Source: CAZXCQ01 sp964639275 (GTDB taxonomy: Bacteria > Desulfobacterota > DSM-4660 > Desulfatiglandales > Desulfatiglandaceae). From it: DNA of 23,964 nt. This document shows, piece by piece, positions 7,804-15,366 of the stretch (position 1 is the first letter of the stretch; each line of letters begins with the position of its first letter). The notes below the pieces were generated by a model that was given only the letters and a program-made list of their open reading frames with translations, was not told where the DNA came from and did no database searches. The position numbers and the translations under genes were made by a program. The DNA is taken from NCBI GenBank assembly GCA_964639275.1, contig CAZXCQ010000069.1, positions 1 through 23,964 on the forward strand. Direction: 5' to 3'.

Positions 7804-7992
7804 CCGTCAGTATGGGTCCATCTCATCCTGGGACCCTTTGAGGGAAGAGGTCCGGGAGCACCTCACCTGGCCCCGGCAGCTCCTCCCATCGCCAACGCCG
7901 TCTAAGATGCCATAGAGGTGAGGATCAGAGATCTGCCTATCACGCCAGGGAAGATTCTGGCCGCTTTAAAGGAAAAGAACAGGAAGGAATAG
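7804..7992 (+). pseudogene. C-terminal relic of a xanthine-dehydrogenase-type Mo subunit
   Basis: In the frame ending at TAG 7990-7992, the translation reads GPF, then about 20 degraded residues, then APPIANAV, a stop (TAA at 7903-7905), then DAIEVRIRDLPITPGKILA and LKEKNRKE. This is the standard C-terminus of CoxL/XdhA-type proteins, where GPFGAKGVGE precedes AIANAVYDAIGVRI and LPITPEKIL. The stop replaces the conserved Tyr after IANAV. The relic ends 4 nt before the start of the FAD-subunit gene, so an L subunit once preceded it. It is not a copy of the intact Mo subunit at 9744-12017, whose end reads quite differently. Boundaries to the left are uncertain. Confidence 0.75.
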
Positions 7993-7996
7993 GCAA

Positions 7997-9025
7997 TTGA
8001 GACTACCAGCCTTTGAATATCTGGAACCGAAGAATGTGGAAGAGGCCTTGCAAATGCTCGCTGACCATGCTGACCAGGCCGCTGTTATGGCCGGGGGGAC
8101 CGATCTGATCGTGCGGATGAAACAGCGACTTATACGGCCTGCTTTCTTGATTAGTCTGAAGAATCTGCATGACCTGAACTACATCCGCCAGGAAAATGGT
8201 CTCACGGTGATCGGCGCCACAACTCCCCTGGTCTCCCTGGAGGACTCAACACTCATCAAGACACATTTCCCTGCCCTCGTTGATGCGGCGAGGCTGATAG
8301 GTGCACCTCCTGTACAACACGCTCGAGGCACCATTGGCGGGAATCTCTGCCTTCAAACCAGGTGCCTTTACTATAACCAGTCGGCGTTCTGGCGGTCAGG
8401 AAGGGCGCCGTGTCACAAGGATCATGGCGAGATATGTTACGCAGAAGAAAACAGCGATCGCTGTCGGTCTGCCAACCAGTCAGATTGTGCGTGCGCATTG
8501 ATGGCCTTGGGGGCCAGGATTGTCCTGGGGTCCACCAAAGGCAAAAGGACGCTCCCCATTGAAGGCTTTTTCACAGGTAAGGGGGAAACGCCATTCGCTG
8601 TGGCACCCGATGAACTGGTCACCGAGATCCAGATTCCAGTTCCGGGCAAGGGCGAGGGGAGCGGTTTTCAGAAGTTGACATACCGTTCCGCTGTTGATTT
8701 TGCCTTGGTATCGGCAACCGCGTGGCTGGCCGTGAAAGAAGGTAGGATCTTCGAGGCAAGATTAGCTGTGGGTGGTGCAGGTGCCTCGCCCCTTCTTCTC
8801 AAAGAGGCGGCAGATACATTGGTGGGGAAGGGTTCCCATCATAAGCATGCTGTGGAGGAAGCGGCAAGACAGGTGAGGAATCATGCGTCCGCCTTTATGG
8901 TTGATAACCTTGGATCCACCCTTGAATATCGTCAGAAGATGTCAGGCGTGATGGCCAAAAGGGCCATTGAGCGCGCATTAGATAGATGCCTCGGGAATTC
9001 GACCGTAAAGGGACGGGAAGATTAG
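7997..9025 (+). CDS. Mo hydroxylase FAD subunit with [4Fe-4S] loop, 4-hydroxybenzoyl-CoA reductase beta-like
   Basis: This 342-residue protein is the FAD-binding subunit of a xanthine-oxidase-family enzyme. The two FAD motifs are AGGTDL (32-37) and TIGGNL (112-117). Between the second motif and LMALGARI lies an insertion rich in cysteine: C118, C123, C139, C147, C156, C164 and C166. The spacing C123-x15-C139-x7-C147-x8-C156 matches the extra [4Fe-4S] loop known from the beta subunit of 4-hydroxybenzoyl-CoA reductase, absent in ordinary CoxM/XdhB proteins. The start is TTG 7997, with a GGAAGGAATAGG ribosome site, and the protein opens LPAFEYLEP as this family does. It is the first of three subunit genes. 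Its substrate may not be 4-hydroxybenzoyl-CoA, but low-potential electron transfer is likely. Confidence 0.88.
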   Translation: MRLPAFEYLEPKNVEEALQMLADHADQAAVMAGGTDLIVRMKQRLIRPAFLISLKNLHDLNYIRQENGLTVIGATTPLVSLEDSTLIKTHFPALVDAARLIGAPPVQHARGTIGGNLCLQTRCLYYNQSAFWRSGRAPCHKDHGEICYAEENSDRCRSANQSDCACALMALGARIVLGSTKGKRTLPIEGFFTGKGETPFAVAPDELVTEIQIPVPGKGEGSGFQKLTYRSAVDFALVSATAWLAVKEGRIFEARLAVGGAGASPLLLKEAADTLVGKGSHHKHAVEEAARQVRNHASAFMVDNLGSTLEYRQKMSGVMAKRAIERALDRCLGNSTVKGRED

Positions 9026-9134
9026 GCGTTCTTGTTGCTACTGTCAGCCTCGGTCGTCTTTCCCTTGTTCCACCGTCCCTATACTGTGGAGTGAAGCGGA
9101 GTTTATTTACGGGCATTTCAGAGGAGCAAACATC

Positions 9135-9611
9135 ATGAAAAAGATACCCGTTGTGCTCAATGTTAACGGTGAAGAATATGATATTTACGTCTCCCCTAAT
9201 TGGACTCTCTTGGAGGTATTGCGCGACGAACTGGAACTGACAGGGACAAAGGAGGGTTGTGGTGAAGGCGTGTGTGGCTCCTGTACTGTTTTGTACAATG
9301 GGTTTCCCATCAGGAGCTGTCTCACCTTGGCCGCTGAGGTTCAGGGGGCTGAGATCACCACCGTGGAAGGCCTGAGAATGGAGGATGGTCGTCTTGATCT
9401 GCTGCAACAGTCCTTTATTGAGCACGGGGCAGTTCAATGCGGATTCTGTACACCGGGGATGTTGATGTCTGCTAAAGCCCTTCTAAACCAGAATCCCAAT
9501 CCCAATGAGGGCGACATACGCAAGGGGATCAGTGGCAATGTATGTCGATGTACAGGCTATGCCAAGATCGTTGAGGCGATCATGGAGGTGGCAAAAAAGA
9601 ACGACACTTGA
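9135..9611 (+). CDS. Mo hydroxylase 2x[2Fe-2S] subunit (CoxS/HcrC-like)
   Basis: This 158-residue iron-sulfur subunit carries a plant-type [2Fe-2S] site at C42, C47, C50 and C62 (GCGEGVCGSC and SCLTL). A second helical-domain [2Fe-2S] site is at C102, C105, C137 and C139 (QCGFCTPGM and VCRCTGY). All eight ligands are present, and length and order are standard for the family. The ribosome site AGAGGAG lies 9 nt before the ATG. It carries electrons between the Mo subunit and the FAD subunit. It lies 109 nt after the FAD-subunit gene and 132 nt before the Mo-subunit gene, and both gaps are longer than usual in such operons. Confidence 0.93.
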   Translation: MKKIPVVLNVNGEEYDIYVSPNWTLLEVLRDELELTGTKEGCGEGVCGSCTVLYNGFPIRSCLTLAAEVQGAEITTVEGLRMEDGRLDLLQQSFIEHGAVQCGFCTPGMLMSAKALLNQNPNPNEGDIRKGISGNVCRCTGYAKIVEAIMEVAKKNDT

Positions 9612-9743
9612 TATTGGATGCGGGATGCCGGGTAGGGATGACGCAAATCATAAGGGCTCTAACCCAAAGTCATCCAGTTTCCGGTATCGAGAATCTAGTG
9701 GCGAAGCTCAAGGCCTACTGAATGAACAAGAGGGATATGCTGG

Positions 9744-12017
9744 ATGGAAAAAGTACACGCCTTAATCGGTGAAAGAGTACCCAGAGTCGATTCGCTTTCC
9801 AAAGTGACCGGTGAAGTACAATTTGCTGGTGATCTCAAGTTTCCAAGGATGTTGGTGGGTATGGTTAAAAGAAGTCCTCTGGCCCACGCCCGCATACTTC
9901 ATGTGGATACCACCAGAGCCGAAAGGCTTAAAGGCGTAAAGGCAGTAATTACTGGCAATGACACAGCGGGAATTATGTGGGGAGTTTTTCGTTATACCCA
10001 GGACATGGCGCTCCTCCCCAAGGACAAGGTCCGCTATTTTGGGGAGGAGATTGCTGCTGTGGCCGCCGTGGACGAGGATACCGCCATGGAGGCCCTCAAC
10101 CTGATAACCCTGGACCTTGAGGAACTTCCGGCCGTTTATGATCCCTTTGAGTCTATGGCATCAGAGGGCCCCCTCATCCACGAAGGCTTCCCCAACAATA
10201 TCAATATTCATGTGGAAATTGATGTGGGAGACATTGAGAAGGGCTTCAAGGACTCTTATCTGGTCAGGGAAGATACCTTTACTGCCGCCGAAGACGGCTA
10301 CTTTCAGGGAGAGCCCTATGCCGCGGTAGCCCGTTTTGATGATGCAGGCAACCTGGAAATGTGGATGCCCAATGCCGGACCTCACATGAAGTCTAAACCC
10401 CTGGCCAACCTTCTCCAAATGCCTTTGCACAGGGTAAGGATCAGGAAAATCGCCATTGGCGGCGCCTTTGGAGGGCGATCTGAAATATCTCCTGCCGACT
10501 ATATCTGCGCTCTGCTGGCCAAGAAGTCGAGTCGTCCAGTGAAAGTTGTGTATACCCGTGAGGAAAACTCAGTCAACGTTCGCATGGGACATGCCTTGGT
10601 TACCTCTATAAAAACCGGTGTCGACTCAAAGGGCCGCGTTATGGCGAGGGATATTACATGCTATATGGACGGCGGTGCTTACTCATCCACCGGGCCCATC
10701 GCTACCTCTGTTCCCTTCCTGTGCATGGAACAGGCCTATCGTATGGATAATGTCCGCTACAATGGCTACAGAATCTTTACCAATAAGCCTGTGAGGGGAA
10801 TGATCCGTATGCACGGTCGCTCCTTTGCTTGTGGGATCGACCTGCAACTCGACATGCTGGGCCAGGAACTGGGGATTGACCCGGTGACCATGAGGCTCGT
10901 GAATGCCAGGCGAGCGGGCGAATATACACCTACGGGAAGCTATGTGGGCTCTTGCGGACTTACAGAGTGTATTGAAAAAGCGGCTGAAAAGGCCGCATGG
11001 AAAGAAAAATACGGCAAACTGCCTCCCTGGCGAGGGATAGGTATTGGAATCAATTCGGTGCAGACAGGGTTCCCCCTGGGTATTCGGGGCGGTTCCCAAG
11101 CATTAATTAAGTTTAATGAGGATGGGGGAGTTACTCTGATCTCGGGGGTAGTGGATAATGGCCAGGGCAACGACAACATGCTCGTTCAAGTGGTGGCTGA
11201 GGAACTCGGGCTGGAAATGAGTGACATCACCCTCATTACGGCAGATACCGAGGTTACACCGAATGACCCGGGATCCTATTCCATGGTGAGCACCTTCGCT
11301 GGCGGCAATGCAGCACGTCTGGCGGCACTGGATGCCCGCAACAAACTCTTTGAGATTGCATCGGAGGCCATGGAGGCGAATCCTGATGATCTGCTTTTAA
11401 AAAATAAGAAGATCTTTGTGGCCGGTACCCCCGACAGATTTCTTCCCTTGAAAAAGGTCGTGAGGATGGGCCTAATTCAAGGACGACCCGTTTCTGGCGA
11501 AGGGCATTACGCACCAAAAGTAGATCAAAGGCGGGAATGGGTCAACAATCCGCGGGGTCAGCTTTCCGAAGCCTTCTCTTTTGGGGCGACCATTGCTGAG
11601 GTAGAGGTGGACCCGGAAACAGGCATGGTAAAGACCCTGGAAGTGACCGCAGCACAGGACGTTGGTTTTGCCCTTAACCCTATGGTATTGGAAGGCCAGT
11701 TTGAGGGAAGTGTGGCTATGGGTGGGCAGGGCGGGATGCTGACCGAATACCACTTCTGGGACAGGGGGAGGTGTCTCAATCCCACCCAATTGGAGTACAA
11801 GGTCCCTCTCGCCGCAGATATGCCCAAGATCAACAATATTATTGTGGAGTCACTTGATCCGGCAGGTCCTTACGGGGCCAAAGAGGCGGGCATGTCCATT
11901 GCCATGAGTGCAGCCCAGGCCTATGCTTCAGCCATTGCTAATGCTACCGGTGTCACCATCACAGACTTCCCCATGACCCCCGACAAAATCCTGGCGGCAA
12001 TTGAGAGTAAGAAATAA
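9744..12017 (+). CDS. Mo hydroxylase molybdopterin subunit (CoxL/HcrA-like), active-site Glu replaced
   Basis: This 757-residue subunit binds the molybdenum cofactor and the substrate. It starts with the ald_Xan_dh_C-type N-terminal domain (GERVPRVDSLSKVTGEVQFA at 9-28). It has the cofactor loop GGAFGGRSE (about 243-251) and FACGIDLQLDM near residue 370. It ends TDFPMTPDKILAA as the family does. In most members the segment GxKGVGE supplies the catalytic glutamate beside Mo. Here it reads GAKEAGM (711-717), so the catalytic position is M717 (codon 11892-11894), and a Glu sits three residues earlier. Either the mechanism differs or the enzyme acts on an unusual substrate. The pairing with a [4Fe-4S]-bearing FAD subunit supports a 4-hydroxybenzoyl-CoA-reductase-like complex. 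The ribosome site before the ATG is weak. Confidence 0.88.
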   Translation: MEKVHALIGERVPRVDSLSKVTGEVQFAGDLKFPRMLVGMVKRSPLAHARILHVDTTRAERLKGVKAVITGNDTAGIMWGVFRYTQDMALLPKDKVRYFGEEIAAVAAVDEDTAMEALNLITLDLEELPAVYDPFESMASEGPLIHEGFPNNINIHVEIDVGDIEKGFKDSYLVREDTFTAAEDGYFQGEPYAAVARFDDAGNLEMWMPNAGPHMKSKPLANLLQMPLHRVRIRKIAIGGAFGGRSEISPADYICALLAKKSSRPVKVVYTREENSVNVRMGHALVTSIKTGVDSKGRVMARDITCYMDGGAYSSTGPIATSVPFLCMEQAYRMDNVRYNGYRIFTNKPVRGMIRMHGRSFACGIDLQLDMLGQELGIDPVTMRLVNARRAGEYTPTGSYVGSCGLTECIEKAAEKAAWKEKYGKLPPWRGIGIGINSVQTGFPLGIRGGSQALIKFNEDGGVTLISGVVDNGQGNDNMLVQVVAEELGLEMSDITLITADTEVTPNDPGSYSMVSTFAGGNAARLAALDARNKLFEIASEAMEANPDDLLLKNKKIFVAGTPDRFLPLKKVVRMGLIQGRPVSGEGHYAPKVDQRREWVNNPRGQLSEAFSFGATIAEVEVDPETGMVKTLEVTAAQDVGFALNPMVLEGQFEGSVAMGGQGGMLTEYHFWDRGRCLNPTQLEYKVPLAADMPKINNIIVESLDPAGPYGAKEAGMSIAMSAAQAYASAIANATGVTITDFPMTPDKILAAIESKK

Positions 12018-12197
12018 CCACATTATCCATGCCTGCTTTTCCCAAGAAAAGGGACGTCTGTGCAGTAAGTGTTTGAGAATTAACGTGGGATATGAGCTTT
12101 TGGAAAAATGCCGATCTTATCCAGATCAGATGTTTCAGGGGTACTCCAACACATTATGGGGAGAGGGACAGAATTGTATTCACTGAATCGAATGGGC

Positions 12198-12233
12198 AAT
12201 AGGGGTTCGGAATCCCCATCGCCCTGGTTTCAA
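12198..12233 (-). repeat. Dispersed 36-nt repeat, copy B (inverted)
   Basis: The reverse complement reads TTGAAACCAGGGCG, then the core ATGGGGATTCCGAACCCC, and ends TATT. It matches copy A at 1290-1325 with only a few differences. It lies between the converging Mo-subunit and phosphorylase genes. The inverted-repeat core could act as a weak bidirectional terminator. The rest of the 263-nt gap (12018-12280) shows nothing I can name. Confidence 0.65.
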
Positions 12234-12280
12234 ATGGATGAAGTGTCACGTGTATTTCAGTTCCAGCAGGTGGACTCGGC

Positions 12281-14809
12281 TCACCGCTGCCAGAGGATCT
12301 GGGCTGCCTCCAGTGGAACCGCTGCATCGGGGTGGAAGGGGACAAGCCGTGGGGTATAATCGGCTGCATCGCGGGAGGCAGGAACCTCTGCGTGATAAAG
12401 ATACCCGTTGACGGCCCCCACGAGTTGCGGGCCTTTGGTCATCAAGAGGGTCGATACTGGCTCATTTCCTTGGGCGTCGGCATAGAGCTCTACCCTCACA
12501 GCTTCAGGATCGAGTTCACCCAGATAGACCTGTAACTGAAAGATCTGAAGATTATTGGATGTCTCTACCCGCAGGCTCCCCAAATGCGCCCCACCCCACT
12601 TGCGGGCGATACCCCTTTGCCAGGCCACTAATTCCTCACCCAGGGCCCCCCTGGCGGCAGCACGTCTGCGGTAGGCAGCGGCAGCGGGCAGGTAGTAATT
12701 CTCTGTATACTCACGGACTGTCCGATTGGAGGAAAAGCACGGTGTCAGCCGGGCCATGCTTTCCCTTATCCTCGCAACCCACTTTACGGGGATGCCGTTT
12801 TCATTACGGGTATAGAATTCCGGGATCACCTCGTGCTCTAACATGTCGTAGAGTGCCCCGGCCTCGGCCGCATCCCAGGCCGGGTCGTTGTCATGCTCCT
12901 GTCCGTCACCCAGTGCCCAGCCAACCTCCTCGGAATAGGCCTCTGCCCACCAACCATCCAGCTCTGAGAGGTTGAGACCTCCGTTGACCAGCACCTTCAT
13001 ACCACTTGTCCCGCTGGCCTCCCAGGGTCTACGAGGGGTGTTAATCCATAGATCCACACCCTGCACCAGGTGCTCGGCAAGCAGCATGTCATAGTCGCTC
13101 AAAAAGACCACATAAGGGCGCATTTCAGGGCGTTGGCTGAATTTTACCCAGGCCTGTACCATGGCCTGCCCTTCGATATCCCGGGGATGAGCCTTGCCCG
13201 CGATTATCAGCTGCACCGGCCGGAGCGGGTTGTTGAGGAGCCGTTTCAGCCGCTCCGGGTCATGCAGCAGCAGATTGGGCCGCTTATAACTGGCAAAACG
13301 TCGCGCAAAGCCCATTGTCAGGGTGTTGGAGTCGAAGATGTGATGGGCCCGGTTGATTTCCGTCATGGAGGCACCCGAGGCAGCCAGTTGCAATTTCAGA
13401 CGGGCACGCGCGTAATGGATAAGCTCCTCCCGACCCATACCGCGCATTTGCCAGATCTTTGAATCGGGCACCTCTCTGATATCCTCGGCAACCTTATCCA
13501 TGGTACCGCGCCACCTGTCTTGACCGCATGTCTCAGTCCATAAGATGTCGGCTTCAGCCGAGTCCCAGGAGGGGACGTGGACTCCATTGGTCACCGATCC
13601 TACGGGCACTTCACGCTCAGGCCACCGGGGAAAAAGACACTGGAAGATGCGACGGCTCACCTGTCCGTGTAAACGGCTCACCCCATTCACGGCACCGCTG
13701 CCTCGTATCGCCAGGTAGGCCATATTGAAAGGCTCCCGAGAATCCCCCGGATCTATCCGCCCCAGTGCCAAGAGATCCTTTACAGTGATTCCAAGCTCCT
13801 CCCTGGCGTACCCGCCCAGGTATTGCCCTATCAAGGCAGGGGAAAAACGATCAAAGCCCGCGGCAACCGGCGTGTGGGTGGTAAACAGGTTGCCAACACG
13901 TGTTACGGCCATGGCCACATCAAAGGGCTGCCCTGTCTCTTCCATAAAGCTTCGGGCACGTTCCAGGATTACAAAAGCGGCATGCCCTTCGTTCAGGTGG
14001 CAGACATCAGGCTGGATTCCCAGGGCCTGAAGTGTTCGCCAGCCGGTGATCCCCAGCAACAGCTCCTGGGCGAGCCGCAGCTCCTCCCCGCCGCCATAAA
14101 GCTCACTGGTGATCCCCCTGTCAACGGGCATATTCGCAGGGTCATTGCTGTCCAGCAGATAGAGTTTAACCCGACCCACCTGCACCTGCCACACCCGCAC
14201 CCAAAGCTTATAACCTGCCAACGGTACCTCGAGCCTCAGCCATTCCCCGTCGGGCTGCCGCACAGGACTTATCGGCATCTGTCCGGGATCGTTGTAAGGG
14301 TATAATGCCCGTTGGGCCCCATAGGCATCGAGGGCCTGGCGAAAATAGCCCTGCTGATAAAGGAGTCCGACACCCACAACCGGCACGCCGAGATCACTCG
14401 CTGCCTTGAGCTGATCCCCCGCAACATTGCCGAGGCCTCCGGAATAGATCGGTAAGGCCTCACTGAGCATAAACTCCATGCTAAAGTATGCCACGGAGGT
14501 CAGTGGGGAATCTGCATGTGTCTCCTGGAACCATGCCGGTGCTTCCAGATGCTCCCTTTGCTCACTGACAAGGGCCTCCACCTTCTTCCGAAAGCCGGCC
14601 TCGGCCTCAAGGGCTTTGAGTTTTGTCCCTGAGACTGTTTGAAGAACCACATAGGGATTATGCGTCAGCTCCCAGAGCTCGGGATCGAGCTGGCCCCACA
14701 ACTCGTCGGCGGAATGATTCCATGACCACCTGAGGTCGAGTGCCAGCTCCAAAAGGTGCCCGGGGCTTTCAAATCCGACCGGGGGCGAAGACAAGGTTTG
14801 GTCACCCAT
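12281..14809 (-). CDS. glgP: Alpha-glucan (glycogen/maltodextrin) phosphorylase
   Basis: This 842-residue enzyme releases glucose 1-phosphate from alpha-1,4-glucans with PLP as cofactor. It has the N-terminal domain of the long bacterial/archaeal phosphorylase type (DUF3417-like, LALDLRWSWNHSADELW at 23-39). The glycine-rich GLGNVAGDQLKAASDLG is at 125-141, EGHAAF at 274-279, VSRLHG at 377-382 and RFASYKR at 504-510. The PLP lysine is K605 in EASGTSGMKVLVNGG. The start at 14809 has AAGGAG 7 nt before it and overlaps the stop of a small helix-turn-helix gene by 8 nt, so the two are translationally coupled. It converges with the Mo-subunit gene. A broken copy lies at 4835-5125 on the same strand. 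Its role is storage-carbohydrate mobilisation, and it has no visible link to the catabolic genes around it. Confidence 0.95.
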   Translation of the reverse strand: MGDQTLSSPPVGFESPGHLLELALDLRWSWNHSADELWGQLDPELWELTHNPYVVLQTVSGTKLKALEAEAGFRKKVEALVSEQREHLEAPAWFQETHADSPLTSVAYFSMEFMLSEALPIYSGGLGNVAGDQLKAASDLGVPVVGVGLLYQQGYFRQALDAYGAQRALYPYNDPGQMPISPVRQPDGEWLRLEVPLAGYKLWVRVWQVQVGRVKLYLLDSNDPANMPVDRGITSELYGGGEELRLAQELLLGITGWRTLQALGIQPDVCHLNEGHAAFVILERARSFMEETGQPFDVAMAVTRVGNLFTTHTPVAAGFDRFSPALIGQYLGGYAREELGITVKDLLALGRIDPGDSREPFNMAYLAIRGSGAVNGVSRLHGQVSRRIFQCLFPRWPEREVPVGSVTNGVHVPSWDSAEADILWTETCGQDRWRGTMDKVAEDIREVPDSKIWQMRGMGREELIHYARARLKLQLAASGASMTEINRAHHIFDSNTLTMGFARRFASYKRPNLLLHDPERLKRLLNNPLRPVQLIIAGKAHPRDIEGQAMVQAWVKFSQRPEMRPYVVFLSDYDMLLAEHLVQGVDLWINTPRRPWEASGTSGMKVLVNGGLNLSELDGWWAEAYSEEVGWALGDGQEHDNDPAWDAAEAGALYDMLEHEVIPEFYTRNENGIPVKWVARIRESMARLTPCFSSNRTVREYTENYYLPAAAAYRRRAAARGALGEELVAWQRGIARKWGGAHLGSLRVETSNNLQIFQLQVYLGELDPEAVRVELYADAQGNEPVSTLLMTKGPQLVGAVNGYLYHAEVPASRDAADYTPRLVPFHPDAAVPLEAAQILWQR

Positions 14810-14981
14810 AGCGCCACTCCTTTTCTTCCTGGTTTTTCATCGTATTGATCTGCTTGAGTACCGCGCGTTTGGAAATGCCGAGAAGCTCTCCCCATCGTTC
14901 GGTGGTCAGGCTATCATTTTGGCGGATTAGGTCCAAAACGCGATTTTCTGTCTTCACCAAACTTTTTGGTGAACTTAACAT
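14802..14981 (-). CDS. Small winged/helix-turn-helix protein coupled to glgP
   Basis: This 59-residue frame starts at ATG 14981 just after an in-frame TGA, and its stop overlaps the glgP start (TATGGGTGA). The sequence has a short charged N-terminus, then LDLIRQNDSL, TTERWGELLGISKRAVLKQI and a basic/acidic tail. The pattern of two helices with LGISKRAVLKQI as recognition helix is typical of HTH_11, MarR or BirA-like DNA-binding domains. A ribosome-like AAGGTG lies 4 nt before the ATG. Codon use is normal and the overlap argues that it is real. It may be an autoregulator of the glgP operon acting on the palindrome at 15065-15087. That is inference, since a 59-residue HTH would need to dimerise. 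Confidence 0.75.
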   Translation of the reverse strand: MLSSPKSLVKTENRVLDLIRQNDSLTTERWGELLGISKRAVLKQINTMKNQEEKEWRYG

Positions 14982-15064
14982 CGTTCACCTTGCCTGTTCT
15001 GGTTTCCTTTTTGCCCGATCGCTTTTTCGGGTCGCCTTCATTATGCCTTAAGGTTAATAACCAT

Positions 15065-15087
15065 TTGGAATCTAATATGAATTCCAA
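15065..15087. promoter_or_regulatory. Inverted repeat over the glgP-operon start, candidate operator
   Basis: TTGGAAT (15065-15071) and ATTCCAA (15081-15087) form a perfect 7-bp inverted repeat with a 9-nt spacer, so centres are about one and a half helical turns apart. It covers +1 to about +20 of the message predicted from the minus-strand promoter at 15092-15120. A repressor bound there would block initiation or escape. Confidence 0.5.
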
Positions 15088-15091
15088 TATT

Positions 15092-15120
15092 ATTTTATGC
15101 CGATAGCATCGCTTTGTCAA
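15092..15120 (-). promoter_or_regulatory. Near-consensus sigma-70 promoter for HTH-glgP operon
   Basis: On the minus strand a perfect -35 TTGACA (15120-15115), a 17-nt spacer and -10 TAAAAT (15097-15092) are present. The start would lie near 15085, giving a leader of about 105 nt to the HTH gene. Confidence 0.75.
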
Positions 15121-15197
15121 CACTGAATGGAAGAGGCAATGAGAGAGTGAAATACGCGACTGCTCAATAAGTCCGGATAATGGTGACTGGATTCCAG

Positions 15198-15217
15198 CTC
15201 CCGGTTTTCACCGGGAG
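15198..15217. repeat. Intergenic hairpin of the dispersed GGATTCC type
   Basis: CTCCCGGT and ACCGGGAG form a perfect 8-bp stem with a TTTC loop. It is flanked by TGGATTCC on the left and CCGGAATGCGGG on the right, which add an outer inverted repeat. Sequences of this style, followed by a GACTTTTTACGAAATCATCA-like tail as here at 15252-15271, recur between genes in many deltaproteobacterial genomes. That statement is from memory. It lies between the divergent glgP and livJ promoters. Confidence 0.5.
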
Positions 15218-15278
15218 ATGCTTCTCCGGAATGCGGGAAAAAAGGATTTTCGACTTTTTACGAAATCATCAATATTGA

Positions 15279-15307
15279 TTGACCCGGCAGGGAGCAAGAT
15301 GTAATAT
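15279..15307 (+). promoter_or_regulatory. Sigma-70 promoter for livJ
   Basis: TTGACC (15279-15284), a 17-nt spacer and TAATAT (15302-15307) make a strong promoter. The start would be near 15314, about 53 nt before the livJ ATG, which has a GGGAGGG ribosome site at its 5' side. Confidence 0.7.
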
Positions 15308-15366
15308 GCCAAACGACGGGACCTAGAAATATGTTAATATTAATTCTTTTGTGAAGGGAGGGTAAG

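Noticed and set aside
7903..7905. Possible recoded stop in the Mo-subunit relic
   Set aside because: The codon is TAA, not TGA, and the surrounding protein is truncated and degraded, so it is a nonsense mutation and not recoding.
12001..12186. A 61-codon frame with several cysteines after the Mo-subunit gene
   Set aside because: It begins inside the end of the Mo-subunit gene in another frame, has no ribosome site and no recognisable motif.
12198..12220. GGGGTTCGGAATCCCC resembles a tRNA T-arm
   Set aside because: The loop is not the 7-nt TTCRANY form, no other tRNA arms fit around it, and the same sequence occurs inverted at 1290-1325 as a repeat.
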